From Trachythela sp. YZ-2020 (taxonomy: Eukaryota > Cnidaria > Anthozoa > Malacalcyonacea > Clavulariidae): 64,000 bases of DNA. The position numbers were made by a program, and so were the translations under genes. The notes under the pieces were generated by a model. The model did no database searches and was not told the DNA's origin. It was given only the letters and a program-made list of their open reading frames with translations. This document shows positions 22,372-34,898 of this stretch, piece after piece. Each line of letters opens with the position of its first letter. Position 1 is the first letter of the stretch. Where the stretch lies: NCBI GenBank assembly GCA_016169945.1, contig JADLSH010000256.1:1302001-1366000 (forward strand). The letters run 5' to 3'.

Positions 22372-23084
22372 GTTTTTTAGCTTTGTTAAACCATCAAAAA
22401 GTTTGAAATGTCGATAGTTGCATCGACATTTTTATTCTTGTTTAAAATATGTAAATATGAAGTCCTGAAATATATATAAAGTGAAGTTACAGGGTTTGAA
22501 GTGAGGACAACATAAATTGCGATCCTCTCGTAGTCGAGCAAAAAGAGGCATCAAAAAACCTCGTTTGTACAAGATTGGCATATCGCACAAAGTTGTAACT
22601 ACACCATTTGCATTAACATTACATATGAAATGATAAATATATATGTTGTAACAGACAAGTGATAGCCTTCTCGTCAAGTTCCACACTGTTCCAGGGTTTG
22701 AAAGGAAACTACTTATGTACGGATGCTTTTTACGTGCGCCATTTTGATGTACATGAATTGATTGAATCAATATTAATGAGATGCACTTGTTAAATAGGCC
22801 AAATTACCAAAGAATTCACATTTTTTGTTCTGATTAAGGCTGGTTGCCGTGGCAACTGATAATTGCTACGTGATAAAAGTGCATCACGGATGTCGCGTCA
22901 GCAACATTAGCGCTTTGCCCAGCGTTTCTAGTCCCTGTCTTCTGGGTAGTCTATGATAAAACTCATCTTCATTAGTATCCTTTATATAAAAGATCATCCT
23001 AATTAGTATTATTTATAAAGAATACTAATGAGACGTTTTTAAAGTCGTTCAATAAACTCGCAGTACCTGTGTTATTACATCTAA
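22372..23084. other. Right remainder of tandem array and right end of its host element
   Basis: The tandem unit resumes (GTTTTTTAGCTTTGTTAAA) and ends near 22,500. Unique AT-rich sequence then leads to the right terminal inverted repeat at 22,921-22,955. Beyond it, short repeats of ATTAGTAT (23,000-23,030) but no gene. Confidence 0.6.
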
Positions 23085-23640
23085 TACCACTCGCGCTGCA
23101 CGCTCGTGGTTTTAAATCTAATAAAACACTCCTGCTCGTTTATTAAACCGTACATAATAAGTCTGTTTTGATATTAGACTTTTTTGGTTTCTATGCCACC
23201 TCAAAATTCTGAATACATCAACCATGTGCCCCAACCACACAACAATGCAGCAAATGATTGCACCTTGGTACGAGACAACTATAGAGGTCAAAGGCTGCAT
23301 TCGGTGAGATTGCTGGGGGTACAGAAGCTACAAAGCTAGGAGCAAGTTTGCAAAAATGTTTCCAAGGGCACATCAAGAGGCAGTCACGGTCACATGCAGA
23401 AGTAACCAGATAGATATTAAAACAATCTGCGACTTCAGCCCTAGAAACACGTGTTGGCATCACCATAGCAACAAAGCTAAAAATGTTGAAATGTGGACAC
23501 TTCGTAAGGTGTTCTACGGCAATACATAAAGATGCCCTTTTAAAGCGCAATATGTACTATTTAGAACACGAGCAGGAGTGCTTTATCAGATATAAAACAC
23601 GAGTGCGCAGCACGAGTGTTTTATATCTGATAAAGTACGA
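23085..23640. mobile_element. MITE-like inverted repeat with ACGAGCAGGAGTG arms
   Basis: The left arm at about 23,088-23,160 (CACTCGCGCTGCACGCTCGTG, AAAACACTCCTGCTCGT) is an imperfect reverse complement of 23,550-23,640 (ACACGAGCAGGAGTGCTTTA, GAGTGCGCAGCACGAGTG). The right arm is itself a hairpin. The interior is non-coding as far as I can tell. The termini and duplication are not clear enough to name a superfamily. Confidence 0.55.
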
Positions 23641-24740
23641 ACTGCGAGTGTTTTAAATGGCTTAAAAAACGACCCATCTTATGAGTTCATTGGCGAAGTA
23701 ATTTTAAAAATAAACATTGTCTAAGACGAGAAAATCAAAGCTAAAATTTATGTAAATTAACATGATATTTTATCACATATAAAACCACTGACACGGTAGT
23801 GATTTCTTTTGTCTTTTCCTCATGAATTATTAATGAGCTTTTAAAGTATAGTAAAACTTTTTTATGACAAGATGAATATTATATATTTGTAATCCTCATC
23901 AAACAAGCAACATAAAGATGTTAAAATCAAATTTATACGTTCAGAATTTTAAAAATAAACGGATGAAACGATTTTCTACACGGCCGTATAAAATATTAAT
24001 AGCTAGCTATATTACAAACGAAGTGAAACATAAAGTGAAGTTCGAAATATCTGTTTACAAACTTAATTTGGCCATCTGCATTAAAATGAAAAACTTTCTT
24101 GGCTTTTCAACTATCATATTTCGTTAACGGCGTTTATTGTCTATGACTATATTCTAGAAGCTTTCTAGTGTATTGACATTGTCATTGCCAATTTGCGTCA
24201 TGACTTTTAATCTTTCCTCAGATATTTTAAGTGGAGTTTCTGTAGCAAATATTTCAAACGTAACCATCCAATCATTTTTGTATTATATATAAAGTGGACT
24301 CCAGTATCTGGAATGAAAAGGCTCTGCGCAGGGCGCACAACGATCTTTGTTGGCACACAAATCGACGCAGAAAAGCCTATTTTGTTATATTTTGTTATGT
24401 ATAGTTGTAGAAAACGGCGCACAATTAATAAAATTCGAAAGTTTTCCATATGTGGGTCACAAGCTGCTTGCTTCAATTCATTGACATTACGTTACTAACT
24501 TAAATTCTGAACGTATAAACTTGATTCAAACATCTTGAGATTGCTCTTTCCGTGAGGATTACAAATATATAGAATTCATCTTGTTTTAAAAAGTTTTACT
24601 GTACTATATCGCGCTCTAAAAGAGCATCTTTATGTATTGCCGTAATAGAACGCCGTACGAAGTGACCGCATTTCAACATTTTTAGCTCCGTTGCTATGGT
24701 GATGCCAACACTTGTTTCTAGGGCTGAAGTCGCAGATTAA
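23425..24740. repeat. Interrupted foldback repeat
   Basis: The right arm (24,490-24,740) is the reverse complement of two separated left segments: 23,425-23,560 (shared block TCTGCGACTTCAGCCCTAGA) and 23,840-23,950 (shared block TTTGTAATCCTCA). The left arm therefore carries about 280 bp of extra sequence relative to the right. No coding region. Confidence 0.6.
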
Positions 24741-25847
24741 GATTTAGTGGATAGAGTAGAGTATGAAAATTGTTTGTATTAAGTGTGCTAAAACTTTGAC
24801 ATTGAAAAATCTCGAGGCGGCATTGAGGAACTCTGCACTCTGGAAAAGCCAGGTGTATTGTAATAAAAAGCACAATGTGGCTTAATGAGTTAATCTGCAT
24901 TGAGGAATTCTGGGTACCTAATGCTCAAATGTGTCTTACACCTAAACTCCTTTTATTATTTTACTCGAGGAGTCTTAATGAAACTACATACAAATATGAA
25001 TCGACATAGTAGTAACACTTTTGGGATCTTAAAAAAACATAAAACAAATCTCTATAATTTAGAATTAATATAGAATACTGTGCATGTATAAAGCAGTGAA
25101 CAATAAGGAATATAAATAATATATACTGTTTAGACACAGCGCAAGCGTATAATATCATAATCGATACATGCGCGGATTGTACACACTGCTGCATAGCTTA
25201 AAATGAAGACAGAACAGCAAGATGTTGTCATTATTCTTGATCTCAAGAGCAGCAGAACCATTCTTCCTTAGTTGAAACATTTCCAGTTTGAGTTGGTATT
25301 TATCTGGTATCTTGAAAGCTAACGTCCTTCGCGTTGTCCACTTGCCGAGAAGCCATAAAAGCATTGATTTGTTTCGTCATAACTTAAAACTTAAAGGTTT
25401 AGGTGAAATTTAGTGGTGAAATCAGGCAGAATAACCGCAGCTATGCAATATGATATTTCTCGCAGATCGGCAAATGTATAAGAAAATAACAAACGCATAT
25501 CTCAAACAGCTCTCGCCTGTAAGTCGAATAGAGCGACAGATAATCGGCAAATGTTTGTACAGGAAGTATGATTTTTGAAAGATGTGTTTTCGAGGAACTC
25601 CTTATAAATATAATCATGCAACAATGAATTGTTAAGATTAATTTCAATCGAGAAATACAAAAAAACTGCAGCGCATATCGGCAAGAACTTTTTAGATGTA
25701 GATTCAGCATATTTTAATCTATTAGAGTAAGTTATTTTCTTTTAGTTTAGCGAGGTGTCCAGTGAAACTCGTTTTCTAGCCATCTTTTGGTGGACTAACT
25801 AACGGTCATATTTATGAATTATGAATCTAATTGTATGTGTTTCCTAA
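24741..25847. other. Interval with no recognised gene
   Basis: Short frames on both strands; the longest, 25,155-25,364 and 25,441-25,710 on the minus strand, show no domain or paired splice sites. Confidence 0.5.
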
Positions 25848-26305
25848 TAGACAATTTGCATCATAGCAAAGCATCATGGGGAAAATGGTAACCTTGCACT
25901 TGCAAACGAAATGGCCGCCGCGAAGCGCGCATTTTGCATGCGAGAAATATTGCTTCTTTTAAGTACATTTTTTCGTACCGTTTGATAATTTAAAAAAAAT
26001 TAATATCTTTATTATGCTATAAAGTTTGTTTTGACCAAAGTATGGCGAAATCGGAGCGATCAATGGGCTCCCAAATACGTTCTGAGAGGAAGGCTCTTCT
26101 CAACATTTTGCGTTGAGTACGCTTAGTAAACATCAGACTTAGTGCTCATCATTTTGACATACAAATATGTGCGCGTTGTTTCTCGATCCATAGCTTATAT
26201 AAACTATTTTTCACATTTTTGAAGCATTGGTCCAAATATTTCATTGATAATACAGTATAGTTGCTTAGCTACAGGTAGTAAGGTATAACATAGGACATAT
26301 AGCTA
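25848..26305 (+). repeat. Left inverted arm of a 9 kb composite block (partner 34,000-34,898)
   Basis: Starts CTAATAGACAATTTGCATCA and matches the reverse complement of the sequence ending at 34,898 for about 350 bp. It matches again at 26,205-26,305 with 34,010-34,130 after an insertion in the right arm. The interior carries the same GAGAAATATTGCTT, AAAGTATGGCGAAATC and GAGTACGCTTAGTAAA blocks as the palindrome at 59,732. TTC lies outside both ends, a possible 3-bp duplication. Confidence 0.75.
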
Positions 26306-26819
26306 ATAAAGCCAATTTTAAAATTTAACGGTAGGAATTTGGCTTGCAATGCACCCAGATGTGCTCTACTTTAGTATTTTACTCTATCTAACGCCAGACG
26401 ATTTTACTTGTCAGTGGTACTGGTAGGGTACTGCCAATTAATAGGTTAACAAAATATCTGCCAGTGTCTCTTGTTAAACAAGTTGGTAGCCATGGGCGTA
26501 CCGGCCAATTTTTTTAGGGGAGCGGTCGGTCATTTGTCCGACATTTGCCAAAAATTGCCCGACTCTTATTTTATGATATTCATATTTACGTTCCAAACAT
26601 AATATATCTATTAATAAGTATACATGCACAAGTTTACCATGTGCGGCAATATGAATGAACAATTGTATCCAATTTATATGACTGTACATTTAATTGGTTT
26701 CAAGTTAGAATGAATTTGTCTAATGATCACAAACCTAAAGTTGTCATAGACAACAATGTCAATGACCTTATATCAATAATAACCTGTATTATTATTCATT
26801 TAAAAAAATCGTGATGTCT

Positions 26820-27000
26820 GACTGGCTAAGAGATATCAGCTAAATCGTCATATCCACTGGTGATGACGTATAGCGTGGGATATGAGGATATATCCCACGC
26901 TAGTACGTCATAATTGCACCTAATATCCCACGCTGAGACGTCATCGTCCACGCGCGCGACTCCCGCGAGACGAACCCGAAGGGCGGGAAAACCAAATAAT
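26820..27000. repeat. Cluster of short palindromes, possible MITE
   Basis: AGCGTGGGATAT, TATATCCCACGCTAGTACGTC and ATATCCCACGCTGAGACGTC alternate in both orientations over 100 bp, followed by a CG-rich patch (CCACGCGCGCGACTCCCGCG). Hairpin-forming and non-coding. Confidence 0.5.
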
Positions 27001-27244
27001 GGCTTCCTCAAAGCGAACAGACATAAGTTATATTTTTGTTTTTACGGCGTGAATATGTAATTTTCGATAATATTTTGGATTCGCCGTTGTTTGTCTAAAT
27101 AATATTTAAAACGAAAGCATGAAAATAGGAGAAAACAGATCGTTTTATCAAACAATTTTTATAACAGCTCGGCCACAGGTGAGAAAGTTTTGAATATTAG
27201 TTTTTAAATGAATAATAAAACAATTATTGAATTCCGTTTTCGCG

Positions 27245-27345
27245 TAATATGAAGAATTATCAAGGCCTCGGTTTGTGTTATCCGCCTCAGCTTCGCTTCG
27301 ACAGATAACACAAAACTTGGCCTTGATAATTCTTTATATAACGCT
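27245..27345. repeat. Hairpin repeat, related copy at 53,560-53,700
   Basis: GAAGAATTATCAAGGCCTCG and TTGTGTTATC at the left are mirrored by GATAACACAA and GGCCTTGATAATTC at the right, separated by CGCCTCAGCTTCGCTTCG. The intronic stretch at 53,560-53,700 shares its plan (GGCCT..., GCCTCAGCTT, CTCATTCAATA) but is more decayed. Confidence 0.65.
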
Positions 27346-27456
27346 CAACCTCATTCAATAATTATTTAATATAAAACGTCTAAATTTTAACTGAAAATGT
27401 TATCCAATATCCATACAATGATACAAAATAGACTAACGTCGTCTAACATAGTAATG

Positions 27457-30202
27457 TCAGAAGAAATATGAATTTCTCTTTTTCCGCTTGCCAAAAATAT
27501 CAATAATGTTTTCCATGTCATTCTCAAGTGTTCTGTTTGCGTAGGCACGTTCAATGCAAATAAGTGCTAGGCTGCCCAAACGGTCGTGGCCCATTGTGGA
27601 GCGAAGGTAGGTCTTTATACGGCGTAAGTCGCTGAAAGATCTCTCGGCAGAGCATGATGTAGCTGGAATTGTTGCCAATATTAAACACACCTTATAGAGC
27701 ACTATTTTGAAACATGAATTTGACGACGGACGACGCATATTTTAGCTCTGCTAGATTCTGCAGCAAAAATTTCTGGAAGATTTCTTTCTCTGTTGCCAGA
27801 ATCTCCATGTCTAATCCGTAGAAAAGAGAGACCAACGCGAGACTTTCATCCCATGCATTATTCTTAAAGACAATTTCAGCTAGGGCGCATAAGATGTTTT
27901 GATCATTGTTCTGAAATTGTGATTTCATCTCGAGGAGAACTTTGTCGAACGTTGGATAATACGTTGTGACGCGTTAATGACTTTCAGCGCTTTGTCGTGT
28001 TGGTAAACCACCACTACATTGCTCGCCAAAGAGAGCCAGTACCCGACGCGATGGCTGTCTGCATCTTGGTGCTGTGGCATCTTAACGTAAAAATTGGTCC
28101 CATTAATTTCCCTTTTCATATTTTGCGACAAGATTGGACCACGCCATCTGGAAAGACTCTTCATTCCGGCACTTGGTTAGTGTTTCCATTGTGGCGTCGG
28201 CGGTGTCCTTAACGGTGATCACATCAATATTCTTCCCTTGCAGATATTTACTAAGACTATCAGTGTTGGAGAGGATTACCTTGAGCAATACTAAACCAAA
28301 TACAAATTTAAATCACAAATTGCATTAAGCAAGTTATTGCTATCAGTATACGTCTTCACATCACGATCCGACGACAAAATAAGCAATACTATAATAATTC
28401 TCGGCATTTGCTCAAACACTGCCTTGACAGCCTGCCAGCGACACAACCATCTGGTCACACTCATGGATTTGAAGGTTAGGTCGGCATGTTCTTCTTCCAC
28501 CTGAATGTTCTTGAATACACTGTAACGCTTTGGGCTTGCTTCGATGAGATTATACAGACTCTGTATTGTTCCAAGGGCGTTACGAATTGGCTCGATGCTG
28601 GTCATCGTATCCTGAAGAGCGAGATTAAGACGATGAGCATAGCAATGGACATATACAGCAAGTGGTGAACATTCTTTCATTCGCGATGCTATGCTCCTGT
28701 CAAAGGATTCTCCGACAATATCGCCTAACTGCAAGTCCAGATTTGTGACTGATTTCTTCACAAGCTCATAGAGGACCCCACCTTCGGTTGATTCAGTCGC
28801 ATAAAATCCGGTAAATGTCTCTCGTGTTTCTCCCTCGACGATGTATCGGAGACAAAGAGATACTTGTTCCGCTCTGCTTATGTCTGATGTCTCGTCAACA
28901 ATGACACTGTAATTGCCACTACTTTTGACTTCACGTGTAATTCTCTTTAACACCATGCTCGACACGATTTCAATAAGCTCGTTCTGTATTTTTTATGATG
29001 TCCACTGTATATGCTCTTCAAAGTGAGTTTGGAGCTTCGTTTTTAGCCATGGCAAATCCTTACATCTAAAACGACGCATCTGAAGGAAATTGCCGTCTCA
29101 CTGAGACCTCCCAGATATGTTTTCCATCCTCCTCATGTCCTCTTATAGCAACGTTTTGCTGAATAGTAAACATCAGACGCTCGATTATTACTTGGAGGTG
29201 TTGTCGGTTGCTGAGAACATATTGCTTATGAGCACTGTGCAATTGCTTGAGAACGGATGTGTTCATCTTGTGGTTAGCCTTAGGCAATGCCCACTTGGTC
29301 ATCGACGTGATATGCTTATGAGATTTTCCATGTTTAGAGAGCTTCTCTGGCTTCTTCCAATTGTTAAACTCAAACGAATCATCCTTTCCAAATTCTCGGC
29401 AAGGAAAGCATACACACTGGTCTTCTTTAGTTTTATAACCAATCCACAGATATTTTTTGTACCATTCGGTGTTGAATTTTCGTCTGAAGGTTTCATTCGC
29501 AAACCTTCTCGTTGGATATTTTGATTGAATTGGCTGATTTGGTCACGTGGAGGTAGCTGTTGACGATGTATCGAAGTTGAATACAGGTGGCCTTTCAGTT
29601 ATGTCACTCTCAAACCAGTGTCAGGTTTGCCTAACGCCATGCCTGTCCCTACAGGTGGTACACAAACCATTTCTTGGTCAGGTATTCCTAACTCGTCAAT
29701 CATATCATCCGTTGCTGTTACTAATACACCCAGTTCTACGGCTTGGTCAATGTTTCCGTTGCTTATCCTGGATTCATCTCTAGGCTCTGTGCCAGTGACT
29801 GGCCGTCAATTACGCGTGGATGGGATTGGGTCTCAGAAGACTCTCTATCTCCTGGGAAAGCTGTACAGTCTTCGGTACAGTCGTCCTCAACGGTATTCTC
29901 GCTGATGTTACTTCCACGCGTGAAACTACTAGTCACCGTTGCTAACGATTGTCCTGTGTTGGTTGATGTATCTTTCCTTGTGAAAAAACCATGTAACTGA
30001 ATTTGTGACGTTTCTACCACTGGACTGAACTTGATCTTCTTGCCGTTGTGTACATTTTTCACATGAATATGTCTGTGTTCATTTCGCTCTGGCACTCGTC
30101 GCATTTTATCCGATACTGACGAAAACGTCGTTTACGAGAACAAGGTGTAGATGACATAATCCCCGAGTCGGACGCGAGTTCAGACCAAGGGAAGACTGCC
30201 AT
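27457..30202 (-). pseudogene. hAT transposase, ZMYM1-like (zf-TTF, DUF4371-like, hAT dimerisation)
   Basis: Reading right to left. The N-terminus starts near 30,202 or at MSSTPCSRKRRFRQY (30,157) and is followed by a Ser/Thr-rich linker to about 29,763. A TTF-type zinc region follows (RRFANETFRRKFNTEWYKKY, CVCFPCREFGKDD, KHGKSHKHI). The catalytic-domain start is YSVIVDETSDISRAEQVSLC (28,965-28,291), with YVHCYAHRLNLALQDT and SVTRWLCRWQAV. The C-terminal block is ATSCSAERSFSDLRRIKTYL (27,457-27,738). At least four frame changes and stops (about 30,060, 29,090, 28,290, 28,100 and 27,930) show it is dead. The expected Asp in GES-FDRSIASRM looks altered. I could not find clear terminal repeats for this element. 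Confidence 0.85.
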
Positions 30203-30349
30203 TTTGCAAACTTTTTTCAAAAATAGTTTTGCACTCATTCTATAATACTCAGGAGTCAGGACATAATAAATACAAATCAAAAAGTATCCAAAACAAGATA
30301 AATTATTTGGAGGACAAATAAACAAGAAGAAAAACAGTCGAAAGACCGA

Positions 30350-30815
30350 AAAAGGAGCGTTTTAAACGGGTAAGCTAGCGTCTATTTTGCATAGTTGCTT
30401 TGCCGATTTATAGCATACAGTATAGTTTGTGAATTTGAAAATGCGTAGATCATTCTGTGTAGTCAATATAACATTGATTGATCTTAAAAGTATTTTAGTA
30501 TTGATGCAAATACTGCTCGAAAAGCAGTTGAAGTTTTATGAAAATTTCGAAACGTTTTGTGAACGTCTAAGGTTGAATGTTACAGTAAATCAAAGCTAAA
30601 AGAGTACATAATAGCATACCACTTTCCAAGTTAAAAGTACAAAATATCAATAATTTTTAAAATTAAAATAAAAGAAATATAGAGTAGCTTGCGTGTTACC
30701 ATGGTTACAGTGGTCGATTCAGTACTTCATGTTACAATAACTTTTGGGGAGTAAATTGTTTGGTTCAAATAGGCGAGGGGATTCTGCATGCATGTATTTC
30801 TAGTTAGTTACATGT
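30350..30815 (+). repeat. Dispersed repeat, copy 1 (copy 2 split at 51,285-51,480 and 52,855-53,170)
   Basis: Shared blocks in the same order: GCGTTTTAAACGGGTAAGC, CTATTTTGCATA, CAGTTGAAGTTTTATGAAAA, TTCGAAACGTTTTGTGAACG, GTGTTACCATGGTTACAGTG and GGATTCTGCATGCATGTA. The repeat lies immediately upstream of the hAT gene and might be its flank. In copy 2 about 1.37 kb of other sequence separates the two halves. Confidence 0.75.
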
Positions 30816-31173
30816 ACATAACTAGTTTGGGGTGTTGGTTAGTGATCTCCGGTCGTCTACCTGACGACTTAGACTGATAAGATCTGAAATCAAATGTAGA
30901 GCAAGGAAAAGTGTTGTCTACTAGTGAGTAGTAACTACAACAGGTTAACCGGTTAATTGCAACAAAGACATATATAATATGTTTTTCGATTTTTCCATCC
31001 TGGCACAGAATAGGGAATGAACAGAAGAGCCACTCAGCAGTGCAAAAAAATAATGGCGGACCAGCCAGTTCAGCGTGTTTATTGGCCAGAAACTGCAATT
31101 GACTGGCCAGAATAATGGTAATAAACATGCGTAATGCGACATGCGCGGGGACAAAAACTTCAAAGGTTCCGAC
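30816..31173. other. Interval with no recognised gene
   Basis: Short minus-strand frames without domains. Confidence 0.5.
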
Positions 31174-31762
31174 CAGTGAACTCTAATAAGACTGGAACGC
31201 TAACTCCTATGACTAAGCCCTGTGATTGGGTGAAGCCAAATTGTGCATAATTTGAAGCAAAAGGCGGGAACCGCGCGACTAAAATGCACTTTCAAAAGGA
31301 CTAAGGCGAGTTGTGAGGAGTGGTAAATTCAGTCAAAAGTTTCTTTTTTAGCGAAATGAGAAAGAAAAATAGCTTTTTCATCTGAATTCTTCAATTTCAA
31401 AGATTTAAACCTGGTTTTCTGGATAGTTGTAAGTAGTCTATATCCACCAAATGCAAAAACTTCAGGGGTGTCAGCTTTATATTCGAAATATTGGACAAGT
31501 TTGAACGTGCCGATGAAAACTTCGCTCTTCAACTTTAAAAAAAATAAGGTTTTTCCACGGTCTTGAAACTTGTTTTTTACTAAAGTTCAAGTATTGTTGT
31601 TTGTTTTAAACCTTTAATCTTGCTCCAATGAGGATGTTTTGTGTAAGAAAATCGATGCTTTTTAGGTGATGTATTTTCGGCTTCGGACCTTCAATGGCGG
31701 CCTTCAATTTGGCTTCAAAGATGGCGGCCGAGTTATCGTTCCAGTCTACTTAGAGTTCACTG
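31174..31762. mobile_element. hAT-type MITE (589 bp) with 8-bp duplication GTTCCGAC
   Basis: Terminal inverted repeat CAGTGAACTCTAA...AGACTGGAACG at the left and its complement at the right. GTTCCGAC occurs on both sides (31,166-31,173 and 31,763-31,770). No coding capacity. It sits within sequence resuming as TCGAAACGTCGTTTCGG, a Penelope-like block. Confidence 0.85.
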
Positions 31763-31770
31763 GTTCCGAC

Positions 31771-34000
31771 TCGAAACGTCGTTTCGGTGGTTTTCACGTC
31801 CTCTCTCCTGGCGTAAGCTAATGTGAGGGACATCGTGGACTTCGAACCGTGGTTAATGATTATGACTTATGGAGTTATGCATTTACGCGATCGGGCAACC
31901 TATCCTATTCCAGTACCACATCAATCAGTTATAGAGCAAAGGTAGCTCTAAAAATTACGCTGCAAATTCTGAGGGAAATTCTACATGATTAATGCATGAA
32001 GTCACAAGTCACAAGTTCACAACCAATATCACAGAAAAAATTCGCTCAGTTTTTATATTTCAATTTATTCAGCCTATATATTAATAATATAATCATATTT
32101 TTATATAATTATTTGCTTACCAGGGACTTAATGAAGACTTTCCCCTTGACGAGTAAAATCTATTTTGGTACTAAGCGTTAATAGCCTGAGTAAAATACTT
32201 AAAATCCCATTCCCGTGGCCTGTTTGTAAATAAAAAGTAAAGTTTATCTAGTGCCTACCTGTATACTGTTGTAATTCTGTTTAACTCTTGTCTGCTTTGC
32301 ATTACTTCATGTGGACGTTCACACTTCAAACCCGGCAAATCGGCAATTGTGTAATTTAAAACTCAACAAAGAAAGTACAGCGACTGAAATGTCAAAGGCA
32401 AGCTATAAATAAACCGTCCCATATTTTACTTCCGGTCTGGAAAAACGCACGTAAAACGTCACGAGCGAAGTGATGCATGATAATGTACGAAGTATGAATG
32501 TCAGAATTTGTCTGTGTCGTGTGAAAAATTATAAACGAGCAACATTGAGAAAAGTTATTGTGTTTATTTCTATAAATGGAATTTTGTATGGCAACCATTC
32601 ACCCGACTGTGGAGAGGATATTGCTGGTAGCTGGCGAGGCTCAGTTACAGCTTCGGCTATGGCCAGTATGGGCCAGGAAATTACACAACATGTTGCTTGT
32701 AATTGAAGGGGATCTGGGAGGTTAAGAAAGTGGTAATGTTCCAGTATTTTGAATATATGTTGCCCCCTCCCCCAAGATTAAGATACAGGGCTGCCGAGGC
32801 ATTTTGTTGGGACCAGGGGCAAACATTTCACTAGAATTAGGTAGGCTTACAGAATTCCCTTCTTCAAAGTTCCGGCCCTCCTGGTTTCTAGGGGTACAGG
32901 TATATTGATACACTGCTCATGCTTTATTATTTTCAAACTGTTAAGTTTGTATCAGAATTACTTTAAACTTACTAGAAAGTCCCTAAAATCTCTACAAGGT
33001 CCTAGTGTTTCAGGGGTAGTGGCCTAGTGGGCTGTCAAGCATCTATTCAGTTAGAAACTGGTATCAAGATTTTTTTGGAATAGGAATGGTCAGTAGAAAG
33101 GTCACTTACAGATACTGCCATTTTTTACACAAATAGTGTCAGCCCACTCATCTACAAGTATCCTCATGAATGCGACTTCTATGCAAGCTTATTTGGTTGT
33201 AGTGATTGACTTTTGGGTTCCAACCTTAGATTAAGAGGCAACAATTGAAGGGCCCTCTGTAATAATAATAGCACTACAGCTGGTGGCCTTGCATCTTGAA
33301 TGTGGGAGGAGGCAAAATTTATGAACTATGTTATGAAAAAATAAGTACTGTAAACAAGTTACGTATTCGAACAATAACCAGCTGTAGACACTGGCATAGG
33401 AACCACAGGGCCTGGTCCTGGGGGGGAATTTCATAAAATACATTTATTTACGTAAATATATTCCCTATATAATATGTATACAGATATTATACAAAATAAT
33501 GAAAAGATGGCCTAATTATTTGAGATAGTTCTTGTCTTATTTAAAAAATATGTGCTCTTTTCCATTGCCAGGTAGTTCAATTATCACTAATTTTCTGGCG
33601 ATTATTGCCCCCACCAAGGCATCCAAACCATCAAAACCGATTATGCAGTAAATTATCCCACCAATTTTGCCAGTGCCAGAACTCAGAAGCCTCAAATTTT
33701 CCTAGGCCACCTTAGGCCCCTTAAATATTTTCCTAGGCCACCATAGGGTAAAACCATAAACAAACACAACAGTTTGTAGAATTACCGGGGTATTAAGTGT
33801 TGCTTTCCAGAAAGGCGGGGGAGTTACAATAAAACCTCAAAGTGTTGGTGATTGTTATTGTGATACAGTATGGCATCAAAATGAGGCAATACTACCTTCT
33901 TAACCCCTCAGGAAATAACTCTTCAATTGGAAGCAAGGTTGTGCAATTTCCTGTGATGCTGTCCATAGCCGAAGTAAATGCCTCACCAGCCATCATGCTT
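31771..34000. other. Interval with no recognised gene
   Basis: Stop-rich sequence. A Penelope-like GAAACGTCGTTTCGG fragment lies at the left edge. No exon or domain found. Confidence 0.5.
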
Positions 34001-34898
34001 AATCAAATTCTTCAAATACCATTATATTTATACCTTACTACCTGTACCTAAGCGACAATGCTGTATTATCAATGAAATATTTGGACTACAATGCTTCAAA
34101 AATGTGAAAAAATAGTTTACATTATTAATATAGAGTATATGTAAGGTTTGTCTTGGGCAAAACCATGTAAATTGGAAACAGTTTTACTCAAGTTCTAGCT
34201 ATGAATTTCATATATTTACAACGCTAAAACCTGCTTTTTTGACAGGAAATCAACCGACCACAACAAAGAAGAATTAAATAAACAGTAGAAACATATGCAA
34301 ATGCTTTCTTCTAGCTTGGTCTTTTTACAAAGTAGCATAGACGGGGTGAAATAAGCAGGTTTGTGTTGGTTTTGCTTCTTGCCAAAGCATTTTAAAGTCT
34401 CTTTAAAAACACTGCATTTCGAGGCCATATGTGCTTTCAAAAATCGAGCAAGACATTATAGCCTGAATTTGTCAATTTGAACAAGCGAAAAAATCCACAC
34501 ACAACACTCGACGTTGAGAAAACACAAGCTATGGATCGAGCAACAACGCGCAAATATTTGTATGTCAAAATGATGACCAGTCTGATGTTTACTAAGCGTA
34601 CTCACCTCAAAATGTTGAGAAGAACCTTCTTCTCAGAACGTATATTTATTCCCTCGGTTGTTCTATACGAATTTTCTAGCCCATTTTCGCTCTGATTTCG
34701 CCATACTTTGATCAAAACAAACTTTATAGCATAAAAAAAAAATTTTGTTTAAAAGTTATCAAACGGTACGAAGAAAGTACTTAAAATAAGCAATATTTCT
34801 CGCATGCAAAATGCTCGCTTCGTGGCGGCCATTTCGTTTGCAAGTGCAAGGTTACCATTTTTCCCATGATGCTTTGCTATAATGCAAATTGTCTATTA
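34000..34898 (-). repeat. Right inverted arm of the 9 kb block (partner 25,848-26,305)
   Basis: Reverse complement of the left arm, ending CTATTAG at 34,898. It carries an extra stretch (about 34,130-34,550) missing from the left arm. That stretch contains TTGACAAATTCAGGCTATAA and GAAGCAAAACCAACACAAAC and is related to the interior of the 59,732 palindrome, so the right arm is the fuller copy. Confidence 0.75.

Larger units (their letters stand above)
14278..22955. mobile_element. TIR-bounded element carrying a tandem-repeat array (host of the Academ insertion)
   Basis: The left end CATAGACTATCCAGAAGACA and the right end are inverted repeats over about 35 bp (the right end reads CATAGACTACCCAGAAGACA inward). 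ATAAAAC flanks both sides (14,271-14,277 and 22,956-22,962), a 7-bp or, counting a shared G, 8-bp duplication. Without the Academ insertion it is about 1.5 kb and largely consists of about 190-200 bp tandem units. It has no coding capacity. Superfamily uncertain; hAT is possible from the duplication length. Confidence 0.75.

Noticed and set aside
23218..23550. 110-codon minus-strand frame with many cysteines
   Set aside because: Partly within a foldback arm whose other copy does not keep the frame; no known domain.
25155..25364. Minus-strand frame LLGKWTTRRTLAFKIPDKYQ...
   Set aside because: Looks somewhat exon-like but no domain, no paired splice sites and no neighbouring exon.
29117..29905. 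Plus-strand frames of 78-135 codons
   Set aside because: Antisense shadows of the hAT transposase N-terminal half.
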